Translations under genes and position numbers: made by a program
In this document: in pieces, positions 51,944 to 60,073 of the stretch
Numbering within the stretch: position 1 is the first letter of the stretch
Layout: each line of letters opens with the position of its first letter
The notes under the pieces: generated by a model
The model's database searches: none
What the model was told of the DNA's origin: nothing
The model's input: the letters and a program-made list of their open reading frames with translations, nothing else
Assembly (NCBI GenBank): GCA_023702235.1
Contig: JAMQCR010000001.1
Coordinates: forward strand, 186,001-250,000
Length of the DNA stretch: 64,000 bases
Source: Neobacillus pocheonensis
Lineage (GTDB): Bacteria; Bacillota; Bacilli; Bacillales; Cytobacillaceae
Reading direction: 5' to 3'

Positions 51944-52821
51944 ATGAAGCCGAGATCACTGATGTTTACATTATATGGAGAGTACATTCAATATTATGGA
52001 GGAGAAATTTGGGTTGGTAGTTTAATTCAATTAATGAATGGATTTGGTATTTCTGAGTCCTCAGTTCGAGGAGCCATATTAAGAATGGTACAGAAGAATT
52101 TATTGCAAGTAAGAAAACAAGGCAATAAAAGTTATTATTCTATTACAGAGCAAGGAAATAGAAGGGTGCTAGACGGAGTAAAAAGGGTTTATGCTGCCCC
52201 TCGCAGGTATGGGATGGAACATGGAGAATTTTAAGCTATTCTTTCCCAGAGGAAAAACGGGAGCTGCGGAATGAAATTCGTAAGGAGTTAACCTGGACCG
52301 GATTCGGAATGCTTTCCAATAGCACATGGATAAGCCCTAATCCATTAGAAGACCAAGTAATGGAGTTAATTAAAACCTATAAGATTGAAGACAATACCAT
52401 TTTATTTAGTTCCTCTGCAGTTATCTCTCATAATAGCGAAAGTATTATTGAAAAGGGATGGGACCTGCAACAGGTTTCTGATAATTACAATAAGTTCATT
52501 GAAAAATATGCACCGAAATTTGAACAATTACGTGAAAAGGCATTGAATAATACCTTAACTGACGAAGAATGTTTTATTAAACGAACCACTATTGTTCATG
52601 AATATCGAAAGTTTCTTTTCCAAGACCCTGGGTTTCCTCGAGATTTACTTCCAGAGGATTGGGTAGGGGCAAAAGCAAGAGAACTATTTTGGAATGTTCA
52701 TCAATTAATCTCAATACCAGCAGTACGGTATTTTGAATCCATTTATGAAGCGGCTCCAGACAAAGAAATAAAGCCAATACGAGACAAAGCAATCAATCCT
52801 TTTAAAGAAGTTTATGTATAG
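51944..52821 (+). CDS. paaX: PaaX-type transcriptional repressor (one frameshift)
   Basis: A regulator of about 292 residues after correction. It has an N-terminal winged helix typical of PaaX (LMFTLYGEYIQYYGGEIWVG, FGISESSVRGAILRMVQKNLL, YYSITEQG) and a C-terminal PaaX domain (DLLPEDWVGAKARELFWNVHQLI). A missing base near 52209 breaks the frame; the corrected join reads APRRY(W)DGTWRILSYSFPEEKRELRNE. PaaX proteins repress phenylacetate genes until phenylacetyl-CoA binds; here the effector may be another aroyl-CoA. ATG 51944 follows GGATGG. Confidence 0.9.
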
Positions 52822-52870
52822 GGCACTGCTGGCCTAGTGGGTTTAAGACTTATCAAACGGAGTGATCACG

Positions 52871-53647
52871 TTGAAAAAAGTTGAATTAAAGGTAGAAAAT
52901 CATTTAGCAGTGATAACCATTAATCGCCCTGAACAATTAAATTGCTTTGATTATGATACACTCGCACAGTTAGAAGAAGTGGTAGATGGACTAAAATTAG
53001 AAAAGGACATAAGAGCCGTTATTGTTACTGGAGCGGGTGAAAAAGCATTTAGTGCCGGTGCAGATTTAAGGGAAAGACGCACGTTAAATGAAAAAGAAGT
53101 ACGTCGAAATGTGAATATGATTCGTGATGTCTTCACAAAAATGGAGGAGCTCCCGCAGCCAACGATTGCCGCTGTGAATGGATATGCACTTGGAGGCGGG
53201 CTTGAGCTTGCATTAGTATGTGATTTCCGCATCGCTGTTAAAGAAGCAGCGATGGGGTTAACGGAAGTGAGCTGGGGGATTATCCCTGGTGCGGGCGGCA
53301 CACAGCGCTTAAGCCGATTAATTGGAACATCAAAGGCAAAGGAATTGATCCTAACCGCTAGAAAAATTGATGCATATCAGGCATATGATTTAGGAATCGT
53401 CAATAAAGTGGTAGAACGCAGCCATTTACTAGATGCCTCTATCGAACTAGCTGAAGAAATCATGAAGAATGCCCCATTGGCTGTAACACAAGCGAAATAT
53501 GCGATAAATTATGGCAGCAATGTCGATGTGAAAACAGGATTAGCTATAGAGGCAAAAGCCTACGAAGTCATTTTTCCAACAAAAGACCGAATTGAAGCCC
53601 TAGAAGCCTTCAAGGAAAAACGTCCTCCGAACTTTAAAGGCGAATAG
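52871..53647 (+). CDS. Enoyl-CoA hydratase (PaaF-like)
   Basis: A typical crotonase-fold hydratase of about 258 residues. Oxyanion and catalytic regions are FSAGADLRERR, ALGGGLELALVCDFRIA and GLTEVSWGIIPGAGGTQRLSRLIG with both glutamates, ending in AFKEKRPPNFKGE. TTG 52871 is taken as start because ACGGAGTG is correctly spaced; a GTG at 52862 overlaps that site. It would act in the beta-oxidation steps after ring opening. The MBL hydrolase gene begins 9 bp downstream. Confidence 0.9.
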   Translation: MKKVELKVENHLAVITINRPEQLNCFDYDTLAQLEEVVDGLKLEKDIRAVIVTGAGEKAFSAGADLRERRTLNEKEVRRNVNMIRDVFTKMEELPQPTIAAVNGYALGGGLELALVCDFRIAVKEAAMGLTEVSWGIIPGAGGTQRLSRLIGTSKAKELILTARKIDAYQAYDLGIVNKVVERSHLLDASIELAEEIMKNAPLAVTQAKYAINYGSNVDVKTGLAIEAKAYEVIFPTKDRIEALEAFKEKRPPNFKGE

Positions 53648-53656
53648 GAGGGGAAA

Positions 53657-54649
53657 ATGAAAGACGTTCTCAAAAAGGGTGAAACCATGAAAATTGAGAA
53701 GATTGACTTTAATGGATATCGTATCGGAATCCCCATTCCTTTTCCGATGAAGTATGTCTATTGTTATCTCTTCAAACAAGATGATCATTTTGTTTTGATT
53801 GATGTTGGCTATAACAATAAACAGGGAAAAGCTGCTTGGGAAGAAGTATTTCAAGAGCAAAACATCCAACCTAGCCAGATAAAAACGATTTATCTAACCC
53901 ATTTTCATCCTGATCATGCAGGGCTTGCCGGCTGGATGCATCAATTGACAGGTGCACCGGTTTATATGCACGAAATTGATGCCAGAATGATGGAGCATGT
54001 TTGGGGCAATGAAAGCAAACAGGCGCGAAATATTAAGGAAATGGTGTTTGAGCATGGGACACCCGAGGTATTAGCTGAAGAAATTCAAAAACAAATGGAG
54101 TTATTAATTAACCATATTCGGCCTATTCCGACCATTTCGATTATCGGTGAGCAGGTGAAGTTTGCTGATAGGGAGTGGGAGGTTATTCATACTCCTGGTC
54201 ATAGTACAGGACATATTTGTTTTTTTCAAGAAGCTGAGAAAGTACTAATTTCAGGGGATCATATTCTTGATAAAATAACTCCGAATATTAGTGTTTGGCC
54301 TGGTGCGAGCCAAGTACCATTACATGATTATATAAATTCTCTACAAAAATTAAAAGATTTACAGGCTAAGAGAGCGTTTCCTGCACATGGAATGCCCATT
54401 GACCAGGTTAATGATCGAATCAATCAATTAATAAACCACCATGAAACACGTTTGTCAGTTATGGCTGAGATGGCACAAAATCGGACAGCCTATGAGGTTG
54501 CTGAGGAAATCTTTGCCCATAAAGAGCTGACACCTCACCAGTGGCGATTTGCCATTGCTGAAACGATCGCCCACTTAGACTATTTATCTATCGAAAACCG
54601 TGTTAAAAAAGTAATCGGATTGCCAATTAAATACGAAAAGCTTTGTTAG
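53657..54649 (+). CDS. MBL-fold metallohydrolase of aromatic cluster (second copy)
   Basis: A 330-residue metallo-beta-lactamase fold enzyme: metal motif THFHPDHAGL, then HTPGHSTGHICFF, LISGDHILD, FPAHGMPI, and a C-terminal helical tail with AHLDYLSIENRVKK. It parallels the gene at 49149-50147. The start at 53657 follows AGGAGGGG; a second possible start at 53687 also has AAGGGTG. It is translationally close to the hydratase and is followed by a terminator. The substrate is not known; a thioesterase or lactonase role is inferred. Confidence 0.83.
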   Translation: MKDVLKKGETMKIEKIDFNGYRIGIPIPFPMKYVYCYLFKQDDHFVLIDVGYNNKQGKAAWEEVFQEQNIQPSQIKTIYLTHFHPDHAGLAGWMHQLTGAPVYMHEIDARMMEHVWGNESKQARNIKEMVFEHGTPEVLAEEIQKQMELLINHIRPIPTISIIGEQVKFADREWEVIHTPGHSTGHICFFQEAEKVLISGDHILDKITPNISVWPGASQVPLHDYINSLQKLKDLQAKRAFPAHGMPIDQVNDRINQLINHHETRLSVMAEMAQNRTAYEVAEEIFAHKELTPHQWRFAIAETIAHLDYLSIENRVKKVIGLPIKYEKLC

Positions 54650-54651
54650 GA

Positions 54652-54688
54652 AAAGACGCCATTTTGTTTAGTGGTGTCTTTTTTTGTT
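54652..54688 (+). terminator. Intrinsic terminator
   Basis: AAAGACGCCA pairs with TGGTGTCTTT (one GU) and runs into TTTTTTG. It separates the first and second transcription units of the aromatic cluster. Confidence 0.8.
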
Positions 54689-54843
54689 TCGTTATTATTC
54701 TATCGTCTAAAAAACATACAGTTGAAGTACGGCTGATAAGGAAATGAACAGCTCACAATTTCTCCTAATAAAACACTTATTCTGTGTTTCTTCCCTTTAA
54801 ATACAGCCTTTTCATTGGAGGTTCTTGTCTCAAACACCAATTA

Positions 54844-54951
54844 ATTACGTTTTTAATATTAACAACATAAAAACGTAATAAAATTGTTGACAGACAATTA
54901 TAAATATTCTATATTATATTATATAAACGAGGAGATAAAAAACGTAATAAA
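54844..54951 (+). promoter_or_regulatory. Promoter and operator-like repeats of paaA operon
   Basis: TTGACA (54887-54892), a 17-bp spacer and TATATT (54910-54915) form a near-consensus sigma-A promoter. An inverted repeat ATTACGTTTTT (54844-54854) with AAAAACGTAAT (54869-54879) lies just upstream of the -35 box, and a third direct copy, AAAAACGTAATAAA, occurs at 54938-54951 next to the ribosome site. These are good candidates for repressor half-sites, perhaps for PaaX or a TetR-type regulator. The rest of the 316-bp gap holds only the terminator. Confidence 0.7.
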
Positions 54952-54965
54952 GAGAGGGGAAAGAC

Positions 54966-55904
54966 ATGGATCAGGCAGAGGTTTTAATCGATAAGATTCA
55001 GAAAGGATTTATGATTGAATGTAAGGATGATATGAATGAGGAGTATCTTCGAGCTTTAAAACAAACCTTAACGATTGTTGGTGATACAGAGCTCTTAAGT
55101 GTTCCTCCCCTTTTAACCGTGTATAATCAAGCTCCAAATCTTAACTATAAGATTACGGCATTAGCAGTTATACAAGATGAAATTGGCCATGCGCATATTG
55201 CTTATCGTTTACTAGAGGATCTTGGTGAAGATGTGGAAGAGATTCTTTATAAACGCCCAGCTAACCGCTGGAAAAACCCGTACGCCTTTGATTTTAAATT
55301 AGACAATTGGATTGAGCTTGGTGTTTTTAATGGACTATTTGACCGTTCAGGATACACGTTGCTTGGAGATGCCTACCAACATACATCATACGGTCCATGG
55401 AAACGAGCATTAGTGAAGGTAGACAAAGAAGAGCTCTTCCACTTGCGAAATGGTGAAATCATCATGAAAGCGGGAATGAAACAACCAGAAACAGCAAAGC
55501 AAGTACAAGTTGCAGTTGATTGGATGTTTTTAATGGCCTTAGAATTTTTCGGAGTTGCTGACAATCTTAAGAGCCGTTCAGCACAACTAGATTACAAGTT
55601 AAAAGGAAGAACAAATGATGAGCTAAGACAAAAATGGTTGTCAACTGCGGTGCCATTTTGTGAATCGATTGGCGTAAAGGTACCTGCACACTTTGATGAG
55701 GAGCAAGGTAAGTTTGTGATTGACGTTCCTTTTCCATGTAAATTTGATGTTGAAAATAAAAAATGGCTGTTAGATCAACCAGACACGTGGCAGGGAGTCA
55801 TTGAGCGCTTTAAAAAACGTGGACCACAAAATCAAGAGTTTGTTCATAGAATTCAAAAGGGTGTCTATGAGCTAGAAGAATTAAGAGCAGAGGAGGTTAG
55901 TTAA
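54966..55904 (+). CDS. paaA: PaaA-like di-iron epoxidase catalytic subunit
   Basis: A 312-residue ferritin-like oxygenase subunit matching PaaA, the catalytic part of aryl-CoA 1,2-epoxidase. Di-iron ligands are visible: Glu in GDTELLSV, E-x-x-H in IQDEIGHAHIAY, and E-x-x-H in DKEELFHLRNGE; HTSYGPWKRALVKV and RTNDELRQKWLSTAVP are also PaaA-like. E. coli PaaA, as I recall it, has Lys four residues before the first di-iron Glu (AKVQDE), while here it is Val (AVIQDE). Overall similarity is moderate, so the natural substrate may differ from phenylacetyl-CoA. It heads the operon after a strong promoter. Confidence 0.87.
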   Translation: MDQAEVLIDKIQKGFMIECKDDMNEEYLRALKQTLTIVGDTELLSVPPLLTVYNQAPNLNYKITALAVIQDEIGHAHIAYRLLEDLGEDVEEILYKRPANRWKNPYAFDFKLDNWIELGVFNGLFDRSGYTLLGDAYQHTSYGPWKRALVKVDKEELFHLRNGEIIMKAGMKQPETAKQVQVAVDWMFLMALEFFGVADNLKSRSAQLDYKLKGRTNDELRQKWLSTAVPFCESIGVKVPAHFDEEQGKFVIDVPFPCKFDVENKKWLLDQPDTWQGVIERFKKRGPQNQEFVHRIQKGVYELEELRAEEVS

Positions 55905-55907
55905 TCG

Positions 55908-56228
55908 ATGCAAACCTTAGAGACGGAAAAATATTGGGATGCTTTAACAGAAGTAATGGATCCAGAATTTCCAATTAGTGTTGTGGATATGGGGTTAATC
56001 TATGATATTTCGAAAGTAGAAGAGGGAAAACTGGCCGTTAAGATGACCTACACTTCAACCGGTTGTGGCTGCATGCAATGGATTGAAAACGATATCAAAG
56101 AAAGACTTCTTAAGGAAGAAGATATAGCGAAAGTGGATATTGAAGTGGTTTGGAGTCCACCGTGGACCGTTAACAATTTAAGTGCGAAAGGGAAAGAAAA
56201 ACTCAGAACTTGGGGGGTTAGTTCATGA
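55908..56228 (+). CDS. paaD: PaaD-like MIP18 (DUF59) domain protein, lacking zinc ribbon
   Basis: A 106-residue protein of the MIP18/DUF59 family: VMDPEFPISVVDMGLIYDI, TYTSTGCGCMQWIENDIKERL and VVWSPPWTVNNLSAKGKEKLRTWG. This is the N-terminal part of PaaD, the maturation factor for the Paa epoxidase. The usual C-terminal four-Cys zinc ribbon is missing and is encoded separately at 57084. It starts 4 bp after paaA, and its stop overlaps the next start (ATGA). Confidence 0.88.
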   Translation: MQTLETEKYWDALTEVMDPEFPISVVDMGLIYDISKVEEGKLAVKMTYTSTGCGCMQWIENDIKERLLKEEDIAKVDIEVVWSPPWTVNNLSAKGKEKLRTWGVSS

Positions 56229-56455
56229 CTTTAAAGAAACAGAAACCAGAGTATCTTCTTTTCACCCGTATTAAGCGAGGAGATGACCTGATTCAAGTTG
56301 GTTCATTTCTGGCCGAAAGTGATGAATTGGCAAAGGTGTATGCACAGTATATTTACGATGAAGAAGACTGGGTCGAGATGCAAGTAGTCCGAAAAGATGC
56401 ATTCATTACCGTACGCCTTCCTGAACCACTATTTGAAAAAGAGGGTGTAAATTAA
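56225..56455 (+). CDS. paaB: PaaB-like epoxidase subunit
   Basis: A 76-residue PaaB homologue: EYLLFTRIKRGDDLIQVGSF, AKVYAQYIYDEEDWVEMQVVRKDAFITV. PaaB bridges the PaaA/PaaC pairs and helps docking of the reductase. It is shorter than the roughly 95 residues of E. coli PaaB. ATGA overlap with the upstream gene and a 1-bp gap to paaC indicate tight coupling. Confidence 0.83.
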   Translation: MTLKKQKPEYLLFTRIKRGDDLIQVGSFLAESDELAKVYAQYIYDEEDWVEMQVVRKDAFITVRLPEPLFEKEGVN

Positions 56456-56456
56456 T

Positions 56457-57091
56457 ATGGAAAATCAAAATCTACTATCACTTGTTAAATTAGCCGAAAC
56501 GATTGCGGATAACAAATTTATTTTAGGTGATCGTTTAGTCGAAATTGGGATTAGTGGCCAAATTTAGAAGCTACTCTCTCATCGATAGCAATGGCTCAAG
56601 CAGAGCTTGGTCATGCCAGACTCATGTATAAATGGGCATATGAATTACAGGGTTTAAATGGAAGCAAAGTTGAAATTAAATCCCAAACAGGAAAAGCTTT
56701 TCAATCTGTCGTTACTACTTCCAATTGGGTTGCTTTGATTGCCGGTGTTTATGCAGTAAATGTTGCCGTCAATATCGTAATGAATGCCGTGATTAAAGGA
56801 AATCATCCAGATTTAAATGCTCCATTTAGTAAAATGCTAAGGGAACAAGAAGAACATCTTCTTTACTCAAAGAGTTGGTGTAAACAATTGCTTAATGATA
56901 AAGGGGCCGTTCCAAAAAAATTCACTGAAGAGCTAGAGAAGGTAACTTTAGAAGCATTACAATGGTTGGAAAATGTGGAAAATGACCATTTACTAATCGC
57001 TGAAAAAATAATCTTAGAAAATAGCAATCTTGTAACCGTATACAAGGAAACGATTGACAAGCTTTCCCTTGGAGATGTGCAGCATGTCTGA
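56457..57091 (+). CDS. paaC: PaaC-like epoxidase structural subunit (one frameshift)
   Basis: The non-catalytic ferritin-like partner of PaaA, about 211 residues after correction. The N-terminus reads LVKLAETIADNKFILGDRLVEIGISG; a missing C near 56563 makes a stop, and the next frame continues PNLEATLSSIAMAQAELGHARLMYKWAYELQG. The C-terminal KEEH-like region reads MLREQEEHLLYSKSW. It is shorter than E. coli PaaC (about 248). GAGGGTG precedes the ATG. Confidence 0.85.
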
Positions 57092-57269
57092 TGAGAAAAA
57101 TACAATCCAGTGCTCGTTTTGTTCTTCAGAGAATGTGGAAAAAATCTCTGCATTCGGTACAGCCCAATTAGTCCGGCAGTATTACTGCAACAGTTGTCAC
57201 ACTGTCTTTGAATATATTCGCTGGCAAGCATCGCAGACGAAACATGGAGAGGTGTCTAGAAACAAATGA
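57084..57269 (+). CDS. Detached zinc-ribbon domain of PaaD
   Basis: A 61-residue protein with two cysteine pairs, CSFCSS near the start and CNSC-H later, with the aromatic end TVFEYIRWQ. This matches the C-terminal zinc ribbon of PaaD (CPRCGS...CxxC...FDYFK in E. coli, from memory). Together with the 106-residue gene at 55908 it adds up to the usual PaaD length of about 165. It overlaps paaC by 8 bp and the next gene by ATGA, so it is inside the operon and likely functions with the separate MIP18 half. Confidence 0.8.
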   Translation: MSDEKNTIQCSFCSSENVEKISAFGTAQLVRQYYCNSCHTVFEYIRWQASQTKHGEVSRNK

Positions 57270-58123
57270 AGGAGATTAAAAGAATAGGTATCGTTGGGTC
57301 TGGAACAATGGGAGCGGGAATTGCCCAGCTTGTTATTCAGAAAGGATATACCGCCATTATTTATGATATCGACCTGGAGACAGTAGGTCGAGCTAAATTA
57401 GCATTAGAGCTAAGATTAGACCGATTAGTCGAGAAAAAAGAGCAAGTGCTGAAGAAATTAAAGCGATGAAAGAGAATATGCAAACAACGGCTGATTTAGC
57501 TGACCTTTATGATTGTCAGCTTGTGATCGAAGCCGCACCAGAGAATATCGAGATAAAACGTTCTATTTTCAGAAGACTTGAAGCGGTTTGTACCGAAGAT
57601 GCGATCCTTGCAACGAACACTTCATCGCTCTCGATTACGGAAATTTCAGGACAAATTAAAACTCATGAACGAGTGGCGGGCTTTCACTTTTTCAATCCAG
57701 CTCCAGTCATGCCGTTGGTAGAAGTCGTCCGTGGCTTAAAAACGGATTCAGAAACAGTGGAAACCTTGGTGGAGTTTGCTAAGAAAATTGGTAAAAGTCC
57801 AGTAGTTTGTAAGGATACACCCGGTTTTATTGTCAATCGTGTGGCCGTCCTTTTTATGGCGAAGCCCTAAAAATCATGAATGATCAAGTGGCTGATGTTG
57901 AGCAAATTGATCGGATCATGAAAAAGGCAGGAAATTTTAAAATGGGTCCATTCGAGCTTCAAGATTTGATTGGCATTGATGTAAACTTGCGGTAACAAAA
58001 TCAGTCCATAGCAGTTTTCATGGTGAAACCCGTTTTTGGCCGCATTATGTTCAAGAACGCATGGTTCAAGCAGGCAGTTTAGGAAGGAAAACGAAGGGAG
58101 GGTTCTTTTCATATGACACCTAA
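57266..58123 (+). CDS. paaH: 3-hydroxyacyl-CoA dehydrogenase (three frameshifts)
   Basis: An NAD-dependent 3-hydroxyacyl-CoA dehydrogenase of about 286 residues after correction. The NAD motif is GIVGSGTMGAGIAQ; catalytic His is in GFHFFNPAPVMPLVEVV; the C-terminal domain includes CKDTPGFIVNRVAV. Missing bases near 57441 (A run), 57851 (C) and 57990 (G) break it into three pieces; the expected joins are EKKRASAEEIKAMKE, AVPFYGEALKIMND and VNLAVTKSVHSSFHGE. It would oxidise a 3-hydroxyacyl-CoA (such as 3-hydroxyadipyl-CoA) in lower-pathway beta-oxidation. It overlaps both neighbours. Confidence 0.9.
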
Positions 58124-58865
58124 AGGAATTGTCGTTATAGGTGATAATTTGTTAGCAAAGGAGCTGGTACATTCTCTTCGGGAGCATGGTTTAACGGATG
58201 TAGCACTAAACGATTACGAAGCCGTTAACGATATTGAGACCGTGATTGAAACTACCAATCTTGATCTTGAACAAAAAAAGAAGAATTTACAAGAGATTGA
58301 AGCACATGTACAGCCTCAGACGTTGATTTTATCAACTACGCTTGCCTTAACGGCAACGGAGGCAGCCTCATGGCTTTCGTATCCAGATAGATTAATAGGG
58401 TTTGGAACTTTTGTCAATTTCAAAGAAGGAAATTTGATCGAAATCGCTCCGGCATTACAATCAGGACCATACTTTTTAAAAATTGCGGAGGATTTGTTTT
58501 TGGCCCTTGAACTGGAACCAGAGGTGGTTCAAGATGAAGCCGGTCTTGTTTTTCCAAGGATCCTTTCAATGATTATTAATGAAGCAGTCTTTACTTTAAC
58601 TGAAGGTACAGCATCGGTGGAAGACATCGATGAAGCGATGAAAAAAGGAACCAATTATCCGATGGGGCCGTTAGAATGGGCCGGAAAAATCGGAATCGAC
58701 GAGGTTTATGCGGTTCTAAGCGGATTACATCGGCAGTTTGGAGAAGAAAGATACCGGCCTGCACCGCTTATTCGAAAGCTAGTTCATGCCGGCTGGACTG
58801 GCAGCGAAACAGGGAAAGGCTTCTATTACAACCAAAATCGTCATGTTAAGGAGTATTCGATATGA
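58113..58865 (+). CDS. 3-hydroxyacyl-CoA dehydrogenase paralogue with altered active site
   Basis: A 250-residue protein related to the upstream dehydrogenase: C-terminal segments EAGLVFPRILSMIINEAVF, SVEDIDEAMKKGTNYPMGPLEWAGKIG and GKGFYYNQN are typical. But the N-terminal NAD motif is degraded (VVIGDNLLAKELV, no GxGxxG), and the catalytic His region HFFNP is replaced by GFGTFVNFKEGNLIEI. The frame is intact, so it is conserved rather than decaying, and may be a non-catalytic or substrate-binding partner. Overlapping start and ATGA stop overlap place it firmly in the operon. Confidence 0.82.
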   Translation: MTPKGIVVIGDNLLAKELVHSLREHGLTDVALNDYEAVNDIETVIETTNLDLEQKKKNLQEIEAHVQPQTLILSTTLALTATEAASWLSYPDRLIGFGTFVNFKEGNLIEIAPALQSGPYFLKIAEDLFLALELEPEVVQDEAGLVFPRILSMIINEAVFTLTEGTASVEDIDEAMKKGTNYPMGPLEWAGKIGIDEVYAVLSGLHRQFGEERYRPAPLIRKLVHAGWTGSETGKGFYYNQNRHVKEYSI

Positions 58866-60060
58866 GGGAAGCAGTCATTATTGATGCAGTCCGGACACCA
58901 ATCGGGAAAGTAAACGGTGCTTTGACAAATGTCCGTGCTGATGATTTAGCAGGACATGTCATGAAAAGCCTATTAGTAAGAGTAAAAATTGATCCTTTAT
59001 TAATAGAAGATGTTTATTTCGGTTGTACAAACCAAGCGGGGGAAGATAATCGAAATGTAGCTCGGATGGGATTGCTTTTAGCAGGAATTCCTGAGTCTGT
59101 GGCTGGTGTGACTGTCAATCGGTTATGCGGATCTGGGTTAGAAGCCGTTAATCAAGCTGCTACTGCTATTAAAGCAGGGCTCGGAGATGTTTTTATCGCA
59201 GGTGGAACGGAGAATATGACCCGGGCTCCCTATGTCATGATGAAACCTCATTTGGCTAACCCAAGAAGCAATCAAACTTTATTTGATACAACCATAGGCT
59301 GGCGCCTTGTCAATCCGAGTCTGGCAAACGAATTTCCACCGATTAGTCTAGGTGAAACAGCAGAGAATGTTGCCGAAAGCTATCACGTTTCAAGAGAAGA
59401 ACAAGATGAATTTGCGCTTAGCAGTCAGCTTAAAGCAACTTTAGCGATTGAAAATGGACGGTTTCGTGATGAAATTATCCCAATCGAAATCCCTCAGAAA
59501 AAAGGGGAACCGCATACTTTTAAAACGGATGAGCATGTTCGTTCTCAGACAACATTGGAAGCGCTAACGAAATTGAAACCAGCGTTCAAAGACGGGGGAA
59601 CGGTTACCGCTGGAAACTCATCTGGTATTAATGATGGAGCAAGCGCCATTTTAATCATGGATAAAGACCTCGCAGAAAAGCTTGGTCTAAAACCAATCGC
59701 TCGAATCGTTACCTCGGCAGTCGCAGGAGTAGATCCAGCCTACATGGGGATTGGGCGGTTCCGGCAACAAGAAAAGCTTTGCAAAGAGCGGGAATATCTG
59801 TAAACGATCTTGACTTGATTGAACTTAATGAAGCGTTTGCTGCGCAATCTATAGCTTGCATTAAAGAATTAGGTTTTGACATGAGAAAGGTAAACGTAAA
59901 TGGCGGCGCGATCGCGCTTGGACATCCACTAGGTTGTAGTGGTGCAAGAATTTTAACGACTCTTGTTCATGAAATGCAAAAACGTGATTGCCGATATGGT
60001 CTTGCCAGCATGTGTATTGGGGTTGGCCAAGGCATTTCTACAATTATTGAAAAAATGTAA
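58862..60060 (+). CDS. paaJ: Acyl-CoA thiolase (PaaJ-like; one frameshift)
   Basis: A thiolase of about 399 residues after correction. Active-site Cys lies in [38 protein letters not shown] and [17 protein letters not shown] (His and second Cys) complete the site. A missing C near 59756 breaks the frame; the expected join is [19 protein letters not shown]. In phenylacetate and benzoyl-CoA pathways the matching enzyme cleaves 3-oxoadipyl-CoA to succinyl-CoA and acetyl-CoA. ATG overlaps the previous stop. Confidence 0.92.
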
Positions 60061-60073
60061 AGGGGTTTTCTTA

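Noticed and set aside
54966..55904. BoxB benzoyl-CoA epoxidase
   Set aside because: BoxB is much longer (about 470 residues) and works without PaaB/C partners; length and motifs here fit PaaA.
57466..57870. A separate 134-residue gene within the 3-hydroxyacyl-CoA dehydrogenase
   Set aside because: It is the middle part of one dehydrogenase, flanked by fragments of the same protein in shifted frames.
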